Shown here: positions 51,595 to 60,475 of the stretch, piece by piece
Numbering within the stretch: position 1 is the stretch's first letter
How the letters are laid out: every line of letters starts with the position of its first letter
Origin: Lachnoclostridium sp. An118
GTDB taxonomy: Bacteria > Bacillota > Clostridia > Lachnospirales > Lachnospiraceae
DNA length: 64,000 bases
Reading direction: 5' to 3'
NCBI RefSeq assembly: GCF_002160985.1
Contig: NZ_NFLQ01000014.1
Span: 32,440-96,439, forward strand
Notes under the pieces: model-generated
Databases searched by the model: none
Seen by the model: the letters and a program-made list of their open reading frames with translations, nothing else
What the model was told of the DNA's origin: nothing
Made by a program: the position numbers and the translations under genes

Positions 51595-52641
51595 ATGACA
51601 AAATTTAAATTTTCAGTGGGACCGTGGAATGTGCACGAAGGAGCGGACACCTACGGGCCGGCTACAAGAAAGACCATACCCATCGAGGAGAAGTTTAAGA
51701 AATTCGCAGAGCTGGGCTTCTCCGCCGTGCAGTTCCACGACGACGACGCTGTGCCGAACATCAACGACTACACAGAGGAGGAGATCAAGGAGAAGGCAAG
51801 AGAGCTGAAGAAGACGCTGGACAAGTACGGGCTGAAGGCTGAGTTCGTGGCTCCCCGCCTCTGGATGGACGGGCACACCATCGAGGGCGGCTTCATGAGC
51901 ACCTCCAGGGAGGACAGGGACTATGCCATGTGGAGGGCCTACCGCTCCATCGACATCGCCAACGAGCTGGGGACAGACATGGTGGTCCTCTGGCTGGCCA
52001 GGGAGGGCACCCTCTGCGCGGAGAGCAAATCCCCTGTGTGGGCCACGAAGATGCTCATCCAGGCCATCAACAAGATGCTGGAGTATGACCCGAAGATCCG
52101 GGTCTGCATTGAGCCCAAGCCAAACGAGCCCATCGACAGGAGCATCTGCGGCACCATGGGCCATGTGATGGCCATCTCGGCCGCAACCATCGACCCCTCC
52201 AGAGTGGGAGGAAACCTGGAGAGCGCTCACGCCATCCTGGCAGGCCTGGACCCGGCCCACGAGATCGGATTTGCCATGGCCATGGGCAAGCTGATGACCG
52301 TGCATCTCAATGACCAGAACGGCATCCGCTACGACCAGGACAAGACCTTTGGCGTGGAGAACCTGCGCGCTGCCTTCAACCAGGTGAAGGTGCTGAAGGA
52401 GAACGGCTACGGCAGCCACGGCGAGTACGTGGGACTGGATGTAAAGGCCATGCGCACCACAAAGGACGAGGACAGCTACAAGCACCTGGAGAACAGCCTG
52501 AATATCTTCAAGGCTCTGGAGGAAAAGGTGGAGAGATTTGACTACGATTTCCAGAAGAAATGCGTGGAGAACAGGGATTTTGAGGCTCTTGAGATGTATG
52601 TCATGAACCTGCTCATGGGCATCGACCAGACAGGGAGGTAG
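51595..52641 (+). CDS. Xylose isomerase-like TIM barrel
   Basis: 348 aa. The metal-binding strand VCIEPKPNEPIDRS matches the IEPKP(x)EP motif of xylose isomerases; VVLWLAREGTLCAESKSP stands where XylA has WxGxREGYxxxxNT, and VHLNDQNGIRYDQDKTFG matches the HxNDQ...D region. Full-length XylA is about 440 aa, so this is a shorter relative, likely an aldose-ketose isomerase for an unusual sugar. Unlike the neighbour at 50573 it is clearly of the XylA branch. Confidence 0.85.
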   Translation: MTKFKFSVGPWNVHEGADTYGPATRKTIPIEEKFKKFAELGFSAVQFHDDDAVPNINDYTEEEIKEKARELKKTLDKYGLKAEFVAPRLWMDGHTIEGGFMSTSREDRDYAMWRAYRSIDIANELGTDMVVLWLAREGTLCAESKSPVWATKMLIQAINKMLEYDPKIRVCIEPKPNEPIDRSICGTMGHVMAISAATIDPSRVGGNLESAHAILAGLDPAHEIGFAMAMGKLMTVHLNDQNGIRYDQDKTFGVENLRAAFNQVKVLKENGYGSHGEYVGLDVKAMRTTKDEDSYKHLENSLNIFKALEEKVERFDYDFQKKCVENRDFEALEMYVMNLLMGIDQTGR

Positions 52642-52648
52642 GAGAAAA

Positions 52649-53482
52649 ATGCTTGTTACACTGAGAGAAGTCTTAAAGGATGCCCGTGAGAAAAAATACG
52701 GCGTGGGACTTTTCAACACCGTCAGCCTGGAGATGGCAAAGGGCGTCCTGGGAGCGGCGGAGGAGCTGAAAAGCCCGGTCATCATCGGCACGGCGGAAGT
52801 GCTCTTGCCCTACGCCAGCCTGGAGGAGCTGGCCTATTTCCTTGTCCCCATGGCAAAGAAGGCCTCTGTCCCGGTGGTGCTCCACTTTGACCACGGCCTG
52901 ACGGACACGAAGATCGTGGAGGCCCTGCGGCTGGGCTTTTCCTCTATCATGTACGACTGCTCCACAGACACCTATGAGAACAACATCGCCCGGGTGGCGC
53001 AGATGGTGAAGATCGCGTCCATGTTCGGGGCCTCCGTGGAGGGAGAGCTGGGGCACGTGGGCGCCAACGACGAGAGCGCCGGGGACGACAGCATCTACAC
53101 AGAGCCGGACCAGGCAAGGGACTTTGCCCTGCGCACCGGGGTGGACGCCCTGGCGGTGGCCATCGGCACAGCCCACGGCGCCTACAAGGAAAAGCCCAAG
53201 CTGGATATCGGGCGCCTGGCCCAGATTGCCGAAACCGTTCCCGTCCCGCTTGTCCTCCACGGCGGCAGCGGGCTCTCTGACCAGGATTTTAAAAACTGCG
53301 TGGCAAACGGCATCAGCAAGATCAATATTTTCACAGATATCAACTGCGCGGCCGCAAAGGCAGCCTACGACAATTACAGCCAGGGCTGCGGCCTCACCGA
53401 CATCCAGAACCAGATAACGGAGGCGGTGAAGCAGGAGACCATGAAGAAAATGCGCGTCTTCGGAAGCGCGGGAAGAGGGTAG
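52649..53482 (+). CDS. Class II (zinc) ketose-bisphosphate aldolase
   Basis: 277 aa. Zn ligands are in VVLHFDHGLTDTKIVEAL (His in FDHG), GTAHGAYKEKPKLD (His) and LVLHGGSGLSDQDF (His). IMYDCSTDTYENNIA and VEGELGHVGANDE are characteristic. Cleaves a ketose phosphate into two three-carbon units. Starts 7 bp after the isomerase with AGGTAGGAG before it. Confidence 0.92.
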   Translation: MLVTLREVLKDAREKKYGVGLFNTVSLEMAKGVLGAAEELKSPVIIGTAEVLLPYASLEELAYFLVPMAKKASVPVVLHFDHGLTDTKIVEALRLGFSSIMYDCSTDTYENNIARVAQMVKIASMFGASVEGELGHVGANDESAGDDSIYTEPDQARDFALRTGVDALAVAIGTAHGAYKEKPKLDIGRLAQIAETVPVPLVLHGGSGLSDQDFKNCVANGISKINIFTDINCAAAKAAYDNYSQGCGLTDIQNQITEAVKQETMKKMRVFGSAGRG

Positions 53483-53490
53483 GTGAGCCT

Positions 53491-54549
53491 ATGGCGGGAA
53501 AGATCATTGTGGCGGGCCACATCTGCCTGGATATCACCCCTGTCTTTGCCTCTGAGAAGGCCCAGCCCCTCTCCAGCGTCCTGACCCCCGGGAAGCTGGT
53601 CCAGATGAAGGATGTCAGCATCAGCACCGGCGGCGCTGTGGCCAACACAGGCCTGGCGCTGAAGGTGCTGGGGGCGGACGTGGAGCTCATGGGAAAGGTG
53701 GGGGACGACGAGTTCGGGCGGATCGTCCTGGACCGGCTGAGAGGCTGCGGCGCGGAGGGCGGGATGCTGGTGTCAGAGGACAGCAGCACCTCCTACTCCG
53801 TGGTCATCGCTCCTCCCGGGACGGACCGCATCTTCCTCCACAACCCGGGGGCCAACGACACCTTCCGGGCAGAGGACCTGGATTTTGAAAAAATTGCGGA
53901 GGCCGATTTCTTCCACTTCGGCTATCCCCCCATCATGCGTCACATGTACGAGGATGAGGGGGAGGAGCTGGCAGGCATCTTCCGCCGGGTGAAGGAGGCG
54001 GGCCTTACCACCTCCCTCGACATGGCGGCCGTGGACCCGGACTCTGACGCGGGGAAGGCAGACTGGGGGAAAATCCTGGAAAAAGTGCTCCCCTATGTGG
54101 ACTACTTTGTTCCCAGCGTGGAGGAACTCTGCTTTATGGCGGACAGACCCCGCTATGAGGAGTGGCTGACCCGGGCAGCAGGCGGGGACGTGACCTCTGT
54201 CATCAGCGTGGAGGAGGATATCCGGCCCCTGGCGGAGAAAATTCTGGACATGGGCGCTTCCCGCCTTCTGATCAAATGCGGAACGCCGGGCATGTATTTC
54301 ACGGACGGGCGGACAGAGATTTTTGAGAGAAGCTATAAACCGGAGAGAGTGCTCTCCGGGACGGGAGCCGGGGACACCAGCATCGCGGCGTTCCTGAAGG
54401 CCCGGATGGAGGGGCGCTCCATAGAAGAAAGCCTCCATCTGGCAGCGGCCACAGGGGCCAGCTGCGTGGAGGCCTATGACGCTCTTGGCGGTCTTCGCTC
54501 CTTTGAGGAGCTGGAGTGCAGGATAAAAGAAGGATGGGAGAAGCTGTAG
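53491..54549 (+). CDS. PfkB family carbohydrate kinase
   Basis: 352 aa ribokinase-type enzyme. STGGAVANTGLALKVLGADVE (GG motif), FFHFGYPPIM and the anion hole/catalytic base in LSGTGAGDTSIAAFLKARMEG. Predicted to phosphorylate the ketose made upstream so that the aldolase can split it. Follows the aldolase by 8 bp. No transporter gene is in the cluster. Confidence 0.9.
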   Translation: MAGKIIVAGHICLDITPVFASEKAQPLSSVLTPGKLVQMKDVSISTGGAVANTGLALKVLGADVELMGKVGDDEFGRIVLDRLRGCGAEGGMLVSEDSSTSYSVVIAPPGTDRIFLHNPGANDTFRAEDLDFEKIAEADFFHFGYPPIMRHMYEDEGEELAGIFRRVKEAGLTTSLDMAAVDPDSDAGKADWGKILEKVLPYVDYFVPSVEELCFMADRPRYEEWLTRAAGGDVTSVISVEEDIRPLAEKILDMGASRLLIKCGTPGMYFTDGRTEIFERSYKPERVLSGTGAGDTSIAAFLKARMEGRSIEESLHLAAATGASCVEAYDALGGLRSFEELECRIKEGWEKL

Positions 54550-54569
54550 GGTGAAGGCCATGGCGCTTG

Positions 54570-56180
54570 TCACGCCATCACCCTCGTCTCCTCCACTACA
54601 GGAAAGGTGAGCTGTACCTTGAACTGGTCGCCGTCCACGGTGACCTGCAGCCCGCCTTTCATGTTCTTTACAAAGCTTTCCGCTATGGCAAGGCCAAGGC
54701 CGTGTCCCTCCGTGTTCCTGGACTTGTCTCCCCTGGCGAACCGCTCCATAATTTCTTCCGAGGTAAAATCCATCTCGTAGGCAGCGGTGTTCTTGATGGT
54801 GACCTGGACCTGGGAGGCCCGCCGCTCCGCGATGATGTAGATGCGGGTCCCGGCAAGGGAGTATTTCAGGGCGTTCCCGATCAGGTTCTGGAGCACCCGG
54901 TACATTTTTTTGCCGTCCCCTGTGAATTTGAGGGGCATCTCAGGCATAGCCTCACGGATGACCATGCCGCTGCTCTTTATGGCGTCCTCCATGTCCCCCA
55001 GCGTCTGCTCCAGCAGCTTTTTCATGTCCAGCGTCTCCAGGTGGAGCTCCGCGGTGCCGCTGGTGGACTTGGACAGGTCAAAGATGTCCTGTATCATGTC
55101 CTTTAAGCTCTCCATCCGGGAGGACAGCACCTCCACGTAATCCTGTGCTGCGTCGCTCAAGGGCTCCTGCTTTAAGAGGTCCACGTACCCGATCATGGAG
55201 GTCAGGGGGGTCTTCAGGTCGTGGGACACATTGGTGATAAGGTCGATCTTCATCCGCTCCGCCCGCATCTGCTTATCCAGGATGGTCTGCAGGCTTTCGC
55301 TTATCTCTCCCAGCTGGCAGGAGGCGGGATACAGGTCCGACCTGGCATCCAGGGAGGTGCGGACAGACAGGTCCCCGCCTGCCATGGCCCCTATCTGCCC
55401 GAGGAGCTGCCCCAGATCTGTGTAGAGCCGGTTGTTTAAGGCCCATGCGGCTGCCAGAAAGGTGAGGAACTCGCTGATAAGACCCAGGATGATCAGCTCG
55501 TCTGCGCCATACCAGGTGGAGAGAAGATAGAAGCACACGATGCCAAGGAGGATGCCCCCTGCCATCAGGGTGTAGGACAGGAGATATTTTGTGCGCAGCT
55601 GCTTCTCAAAGGGAGTGGCCTTCTGCCACCTCCGGTACAGCCTGGATATCCAGGAGGTGTCCCCCCATATGCCCAGGAGACGGCGCCGTATCAGCAGGAT
55701 GAGGCAGCCGAGAAAGAGGAGGGCCAGGGGGAAGAAGAGGAGCGCGCAGCCAAGTGTCAGGCTCTCCAGACCGTAAAAGACGAAAAAGCCTGCCAGGGAC
55801 TCGGACTGAAAGACCACGGACCTTAGCTCCCCCACCCAAAGAAATCCTGTGAGGATGGCCGCGGCCAGCAAGAGCTCAGCGCTGAGCTGGTCCAGGGCCC
55901 GCACTTTTAGCTTTTTCCAGCCATCCGCTCTGGAGCGGAAAAAATGCAGGTAGAGATAGGCGGCCAGCGCCGCTCCCGCCAGGAGTCCAAGGCTCAGGGC
56001 GTATGTTGCCCAGAGGGGGGACGAGTAGGAGACGCTGTACCACCTGATGTAAAAATTGTGCTGGTAAATGAACCTGTACGCCGCGAAGGAGGCCACAGCG
56101 CCGCCCAGCAGCCAGAGCACAAAGGCGGTCTTCGCCCAGACAGAGACAGATTTCAGTTTTTCTGCTGCGGATTTAATCAT
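54570..56180 (-). CDS. Membrane histidine kinase
   Basis: About 536 aa. Seven membrane helices in the first 280 residues, then a HAMP-like stretch, H-box NVSHDLKTPLTSMIGYVDLL (about residue 325), N-box LIGNALKYSL and G-box GHGLGLAIAES. ATG 56180 overlaps the response regulator stop; a TTG at 56201 would add 7 residues. Signal unknown; the multi-helix sensor without extracellular domain suggests it senses in the membrane. Confidence 0.88.
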   Translation of the reverse strand: MIKSAAEKLKSVSVWAKTAFVLWLLGGAVASFAAYRFIYQHNFYIRWYSVSYSSPLWATYALSLGLLAGAALAAYLYLHFFRSRADGWKKLKVRALDQLSAELLLAAAILTGFLWVGELRSVVFQSESLAGFFVFYGLESLTLGCALLFFPLALLFLGCLILLIRRRLLGIWGDTSWISRLYRRWQKATPFEKQLRTKYLLSYTLMAGGILLGIVCFYLLSTWYGADELIILGLISEFLTFLAAAWALNNRLYTDLGQLLGQIGAMAGGDLSVRTSLDARSDLYPASCQLGEISESLQTILDKQMRAERMKIDLITNVSHDLKTPLTSMIGYVDLLKQEPLSDAAQDYVEVLSSRMESLKDMIQDIFDLSKSTSGTAELHLETLDMKKLLEQTLGDMEDAIKSSGMVIREAMPEMPLKFTGDGKKMYRVLQNLIGNALKYSLAGTRIYIIAERRASQVQVTIKNTAAYEMDFTSEEIMERFARGDKSRNTEGHGLGLAIAESFVKNMKGGLQVTVDGDQFKVQLTFPVVEETRVMA

Positions 56181-56883
56181 ATTTTTCAATCTTGTAGCCA
56201 ATTCCCCACACCACCTTTAAATATTTTGGGTTTTTCGGAGTAATCTCGATCTTCTCCCGTATCCTGCGTATGTGGACCATCACCGTCTTCTCGCCGGCGT
56301 AGGCGTCCTCCTGCCACACCCGGCTGTAAATCTGCTCTGCCGAGAAGACGTAGCCCGGGTGCTCCATGAGGAGCTCCAGTATCTTGTACTCTGTGGCTGT
56401 CAGCCGGACCGGCTCCCCGTCCACGGTGAGCTGCTTTGCGTTCCGGTCCAGCAGGAGGCCGCCGTTTTTCAGCACATTGCCGGAGACATTGCCATCCCCT
56501 GCCGCCGAGCCCAGAGAGAAATACCTTCTCAGCTGGGACCGCACCCGGGCCATCAGCTCCGCCGTGTTGTAGGGCTTTGTCACATAGTCGTCAGCCCCCA
56601 TGGTGAGGCCGGAGACCTTGTCGCTCTCCTCTGTCTTGGCAGACAGGATGATGACAGGGATGTTGTGCTTCTGGCGGATGCGCATGAGGGCGGAGAGCCC
56701 GTTGAGCTGCGGCATCATCACGTCCAGGAGGATCAGGTGGACCGTGTCAGTCTCCAGCCGGTCCAGGGCCTCCATGCCGTTAAAGGCCGTCAGCACCCGG
56801 TAGCCCTCCAGCTCCAGGAGCTTGCCCAGGGAGCGGACGATCTCCCGGTCGTCGTCCACCACTAAAATGCTGTATTGTTCCAT
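56173..56883 (-). CDS. OmpR-type response regulator
   Basis: 236 aa. Receiver domain with acidic pair VVDDDRE, phosphorylation Asp in LILLDVMMPQ (about residue 54) and Lys in VTKPYNTAEL; C-terminal winged helix ending in MVHIRRIREKIE and YLKVVWGIGYKIEK. It is the partner of the kinase and precedes it in the same transcript. No clear ribosome site is seen beyond GGAGGGGA upstream of the start. Confidence 0.92.
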   Translation of the reverse strand: MEQYSILVVDDDREIVRSLGKLLELEGYRVLTAFNGMEALDRLETDTVHLILLDVMMPQLNGLSALMRIRQKHNIPVIILSAKTEESDKVSGLTMGADDYVTKPYNTAELMARVRSQLRRYFSLGSAAGDGNVSGNVLKNGGLLLDRNAKQLTVDGEPVRLTATEYKILELLMEHPGYVFSAEQIYSRVWQEDAYAGEKTVMVHIRRIREKIEITPKNPKYLKVVWGIGYKIEKYD

Positions 56884-56983
56884 CGAAAATCCCCTCCGTT
56901 TTTGTTTTCAAATGCAGTATAGCAGATGGATATGAGTTTTTTTCTTCATAATTCTAACATTTTTTTTAAGAAATGAGAATGGA

Positions 56984-57012
56984 TTGACCTGACTGTATTA
57001 TTGTGATAGTAT
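56984..57012 (+). promoter_or_regulatory. Promoter of the bacterial-PH gene pair
   Basis: TTGACC at 56984-56989 and TAGTAT at 57007-57012 with a 17-bp spacer; the first gene begins 36 bp later. Confidence 0.7.
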
Positions 57013-57047
57013 AAAGCGACAAAAGCAATACAGAGGGAGGAAGGAAA

Positions 57048-57551
57048 ATGGTATACGAGAAGCTGTCAAAAAATGCTCTGCGCTGCATGTACGCGGCGGG
57101 GGCGGTCACAGGGGTCATCCTGCTGGCTGTCATCGGAGCTGTGGATTATTTCTGGGTATTTCCGGAGGACATTGACGCCGGGAAATGGATTTCTCTCGCA
57201 GCGGTCCTTCTGATCCTGGCGGATGTGTGCGTCAGCCCCTGGTTCCGCTTCTGCCGATACCGGTACGGCATCAATGAGGAGTGCATAGACATTGAGGAGG
57301 GCTACCTCTTCGTGAAGAGGCATATTGTCCCTATCGAGAGACTCCACAAGCTGGAGATGAAGACGGGGCCTCTGGACCGGGCCTTCGGGGTGGCGAAGGT
57401 GATCGTCACCACGGCGGGAGGAGACGTGACCATCGCCTTTCTGGACACAGAGCGGGCGGAGCGGATTGCGGATACTCTCAAGAAGCGGATCAATGAGATC
57501 GTCGTGGAGCAGAGAGAAGAGAGGCGGGAGACGGACCATGGAAGAGAATAG
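57048..57551 (+). CDS. Bacterial PH domain membrane protein (YdbS-like)
   Basis: 167 aa. Two membrane helices (VTGVILLAVIGAVDYFWVF; WISLAAVLLILADVCVSPWF), then a bPH2 domain (YRYGINEECIDIEEGYLFVKR, VPIERLHKLEMKTGPLDRAFG). Pairs with the next gene as B. subtilis YdbS/YdbT do. That pair is linked to envelope stress or antimicrobial peptide resistance, but the molecular role is unknown. GGGAGGAAGG before the ATG; overlaps the next gene by 14 bp. Confidence 0.82.
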   Translation: MVYEKLSKNALRCMYAAGAVTGVILLAVIGAVDYFWVFPEDIDAGKWISLAAVLLILADVCVSPWFRFCRYRYGINEECIDIEEGYLFVKRHIVPIERLHKLEMKTGPLDRAFGVAKVIVTTAGGDVTIAFLDTERAERIADTLKKRINEIVVEQREERRETDHGRE

Positions 57552-59064
57552 AAGGTTCAGAAATCATGTATCTGTGGTGGCTGAGCGGGTGGGAGCCGGG
57601 ACCTATGCCCTGCTGGCGGTCCTGGCGGGCATCTTCATCCAGAACGCGGACGAGCTGCTGGACGTGGGAGGCTCCCTGCTGGCGGACAGGAGAGCCCTGC
57701 TGGGGCTTTTTATCTGTCTCGGTCTTCTGGCTGTCAGCCTTGGGAAGGCTATGTGGACCTGGTCAAAGACGTGGATATCTATCCAGGACCAGGCCATTGT
57801 CATTGACAAGCACACGCTCAATGGTTCACAGAACACCATTGGTATCAGAAATATTTCCAATATCAACCTGGAGCAGAATCTGTTTGAGATGCTCATGGGG
57901 ACCTGCAAGGTCAAGCTGGACACCGGGAGCCTTTCTACTGCCAACAGCACGGATGTGACCATTGTCCTGAAAAAGGCGAAGGCGGAGGCCTTTAGGGCTG
58001 AGGTGGAGTCCCTGCTGAGAGGGGAGCGGGCGGCAGCGGCCGCACCGGGTGAAGAAGAGGAGACCTACGACTTCCGGGCCGGCTCCGGGGACATCATCCG
58101 CCACGGCGTCTGCTCCATGAGCGTGCTGTCTCTCCTGGCTGTGATACTGGGCCTTGTGGGCGCTGTGGTCATGGCGGCGGAGGCCCTGGGAGAGGAGCAT
58201 GTCCTGGACTCCCTCCTCCGGTCCGCGGTGAGCTTCCTGGCAGCCATCGCCATCATCCTGTCCGCTGTGTGGGACATTGTGAAGGACTTTGTGCGGTATC
58301 TGGATTTCCGGGTGAAGCGGCAGCGGGACCGGATCTGTATCCGCTACGGCGTGCTGAAGAAGGTGGAGTACACCATCCCCGTGGACATGATACAGGCACT
58401 GAAGCTGCGCCAGACGCTGATCGCCCGCCTGCTGGGGAAATACATGGCGGAGATCGTGAATGTAGGTATGGGGGATGACAAGGGGGAGCAGAATTCCTTT
58501 CTCATCCTCTACGGCTCAGAGAGAGAGGTGTGCGAGAAGCTGAGAACCATCCTGCCGGAGTTTGTCGATATCGCGGCCCTGCAGGTCCAAAGGCAGCCCC
58601 GGTCCGCCTGGGCGGCCTGGATGTGGCCTCTTGCCATATATGAGATATGCCTGGCTGTGGCGGGCGCGCTGGCCTTCCTGTGGCTGCCGGGGTATGTTCC
58701 GGCAGAGTACATACAGCTGTATCACAGGGTGGCGGCAGCCGGCCTCGTTCTCCTCGCGGCAGCCGGTCCCGTAGTCCTTGCCCTGCGCTATCAGAGTTCC
58801 GGCTTTGTCATGAGTGACGGCTTTGTCAAGGCCGCCTCCGGCTGTTTCGGGCGCAGGGTGGTGGCTGTCAGGTATGCGAATGTGCAGCACGTGACCCTGG
58901 AGCAGAATTTTATAGCCCGCGCCTGCGGGATATGCAAGGGGACTCTCCACCTCCTGGCGGGAGCGGGGGACATGGCGCAGACTCTTCCCTATTTTGATAT
59001 CCGGCAGGCAGACCGGATGAGGGAGAGGATGTGCGGCAGGCACAGTGATAGAGGCCATCTATAA
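57538..59064 (+). CDS. Bacterial PH domain membrane protein, double domain (YdbT-like)
   Basis: 508 aa. Three bPH2-type stretches alternate with membrane helices: ISIQDQAIVIDKHTLNGSQN, then FRVKRQRDRICIRYGVLKKVEYT, then GFVMSDGFVKAASGCFGRR; the repeated NIxxxTLEQNxxxRxxG-like pattern (NINLEQNLFEMLMGTCKVK; VTLEQNFIARACGICKG) is typical. ATG 57538 lies within the end of the YdbS-like gene. Confidence 0.82.
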   Translation: MEENRRFRNHVSVVAERVGAGTYALLAVLAGIFIQNADELLDVGGSLLADRRALLGLFICLGLLAVSLGKAMWTWSKTWISIQDQAIVIDKHTLNGSQNTIGIRNISNINLEQNLFEMLMGTCKVKLDTGSLSTANSTDVTIVLKKAKAEAFRAEVESLLRGERAAAAAPGEEEETYDFRAGSGDIIRHGVCSMSVLSLLAVILGLVGAVVMAAEALGEEHVLDSLLRSAVSFLAAIAIILSAVWDIVKDFVRYLDFRVKRQRDRICIRYGVLKKVEYTIPVDMIQALKLRQTLIARLLGKYMAEIVNVGMGDDKGEQNSFLILYGSEREVCEKLRTILPEFVDIAALQVQRQPRSAWAAWMWPLAIYEICLAVAGALAFLWLPGYVPAEYIQLYHRVAAAGLVLLAAAGPVVLALRYQSSGFVMSDGFVKAASGCFGRRVVAVRYANVQHVTLEQNFIARACGICKGTLHLLAGAGDMAQTLPYFDIRQADRMRERMCGRHSDRGHL

Positions 59065-59082
59065 GTGCATGTGTAAAATCAA

Positions 59083-59112
59083 TTGGCTTTTATGCTCCGA
59101 AATTACTATACT
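59083..59112 (+). promoter_or_regulatory. Possible promoter of the PrdA-N-like gene
   Basis: TTGGCT at 59083-59088 and TATACT at 59107-59112, 18 bp apart, 33 bp before the start codon. Confidence 0.45.
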
Positions 59113-59144
59113 TAGAGATAGAAAAGCAATAGGAGGTAATGGAA

Positions 59145-59567
59145 ATGTCAATTACAGCGGAAACCGCAAAACAGCATGAAAATGATCCGGCAGTGCTTTG
59201 CTGCAGGGCGGAGGCAGGCATCACCATCGAGCCCGCAAACCTCGAAGATCCTGCTATTTTTGACGAGCTGGTTGACTCCGGACTGCTGTCTTTGGACGGA
59301 TGCCTGAAGATCAAACAGGTGCTTGGCGCAAAACTTACCAAGACAAGCGACTCCTTATGTCCGCTTACACCAGACAATGTGGAGGGATACAAGGACGACA
59401 ACGGCGAGGAAGAAGCGCCGCAGGAGGAGACAGCCCAGGAAACGCCGGCAGCAGCGGCAGTGGAGGCAGCTGCCAGCATGCAGGGAGCAGTTACGACCAT
59501 CAAGAGCGGTAAGGTTGTGATCTCTATCAAGGAAGGAAAGGATATCTATCTGGAACTTCCTATTTAA
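59145..59567 (+). CDS. Orphan protein resembling the N-terminal domain of D-proline reductase PrdA
   Basis: 140 aa. Residues 1-80 (SITAETAKQHENDPAVLCCR, EAGITIEPANLEDPAIFDEL, VDSGLLSLDGCLKIKQVLGA) look strongly like the start of PrdA proproteins, though PrdA is about 600 residues and is cleaved to give a pyruvoyl enzyme. Here an acidic/Ala-rich linker (EEEAPQEETAQETPAAAAVE) and a short ending with VVISIKEGKDIYLELPI follow, and there is no TVC cleavage site and no prdB. ATG 59145 lies 8 bp after AGGAGGT. No frameshift is seen at its end. Probably a free-standing relative of unknown role. Confidence 0.65.
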   Translation: MSITAETAKQHENDPAVLCCRAEAGITIEPANLEDPAIFDELVDSGLLSLDGCLKIKQVLGAKLTKTSDSLCPLTPDNVEGYKDDNGEEEAPQEETAQETPAAAAVEAAASMQGAVTTIKSGKVVISIKEGKDIYLELPI

Positions 59568-59662
59568 CCGTGAAGCCGGCAGAGAAAAATGGGGTGAAAT
59601 GATCTGTCGCAGGCTCGCATATCTGAATTGTTTTTTGTTGCTATGGAATGATAAAATAAGGC

Positions 59663-59695
59663 ATAAGAAAGGCGGCTCCCTTGCGGGAACCGCCC
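59663..59695 (-). terminator. Terminator of hsp20
   Basis: On the minus strand GGCGG-TTCCC, loop GCAA, GGGA-GCCGCC, followed by TTTCTTAT. Confidence 0.75.
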
Positions 59696-59742
59696 ATTCC
59701 ATCTGCGGGGAAATCATCCTCCGGGAAAAATCCTTTGGAAAA

Positions 59743-60204
59743 TTATCCTTCGATGGCAATGTAGTCGTTCTTTTCAACGGCCTTTGCGTCCTTCTTCGGA
59801 ACAGTCAGCTTCAGGATACCGTCCTCGTATCTGGCCTTGATCTCATCCTGGGTCACGCCTTCGCCCACATAGAAGCTTCTGCTCATGGCGCCTGCGTAGC
59901 GCTCCCTGCGGATGTATTTGCCCTTCTTATCCTTCTCGTCCTTGTCAAGTCCCTTGGCGGCGGAGATGGTAAGGTATCCGTTCTCCAGTTTGGCGTTAAT
60001 CTCATCCTTCTTAAATCCGGGCAGGTCAATGTCTACCTCGTAGCTGCCGTCCGTCTCCTTCACATCGGTCTTCATCATATTTTTAGCATGCTTTCCATAT
60101 AACGGGTTCTTCTTGCCAAAGAAGTATCTGTCAAGATCATCGTCAAATGGGAAGTCCATCCAGTCATCAAATAAGTTTTCTCCAAAAATACTAGGCATCA
60201 TCAT
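59743..60204 (-). CDS. hsp20: Hsp20/alpha-crystallin small heat shock protein
   Basis: 153 aa. N-terminal FDDWMDFPFDDDLDRYF arm, alpha-crystallin domain from VKETDGSYEVDIDLPGFKKD to the conserved EDGILKLTVPKKD, then a short tail. ATP-independent holdase for unfolded proteins. AAAGGAG lies 9 bp before the start. The promoter is overlapped by a CIRCE-like operator, so HrcA control is likely. Confidence 0.94.
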   Translation of the reverse strand: MMMPSIFGENLFDDWMDFPFDDDLDRYFFGKKNPLYGKHAKNMMKTDVKETDGSYEVDIDLPGFKKDEINAKLENGYLTISAAKGLDKDEKDKKGKYIRRERYAGAMSRSFYVGEGVTQDEIKARYEDGILKLTVPKKDAKAVEKNDYIAIEG

Positions 60205-60351
60205 AAGTCATATCTCCTTTCAAAAGATCATATGTTGCAATTGTTAGCACTGTCGGAGAAATCCGAGGTGTCGAGTTATCAGAACATCGGAAGCGGTCCA
60301 GACTGCCGGAGCGAGGCTCCTTTTTGAACCCTCTTCATTTGTTCTAGTTGT

Positions 60352-60394
60352 ACTATAACACTTATTATCAGCACTGTCAACTATTGAGTGCTGA
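60352..60394 (-). promoter_or_regulatory. hsp20 promoter with CIRCE-like operator
   Basis: Read on the minus strand: TTGACA (complement of 60375-60380), 17 bp, TATAGT (complement of 60352-60357). TCAGCACTG-N9-GAGTGCTGA at 60368-60394 matches the CIRCE consensus TTAGCACTC-N9-GAGTGCTAA in 15 of 18 positions and overlaps the -35. A half-site TTAGCACTG also occurs at 60246. The 60205-60475 gap otherwise contains only the hsp20 leader. Confidence 0.82.
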
Positions 60395-60475
60395 TTTTTG
60401 AAAATTTTTTGCAGGGGGGTTAAAACTGGATACAGAAGCCTCTGAAATTTTTTATATTTAGATTGGAGGCTTACT

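Noticed and set aside
54567..55106. Plus-strand frame over the histidine kinase C-terminus
   Set aside because: Opposite to clear H-, N- and G-box motifs on the minus strand.
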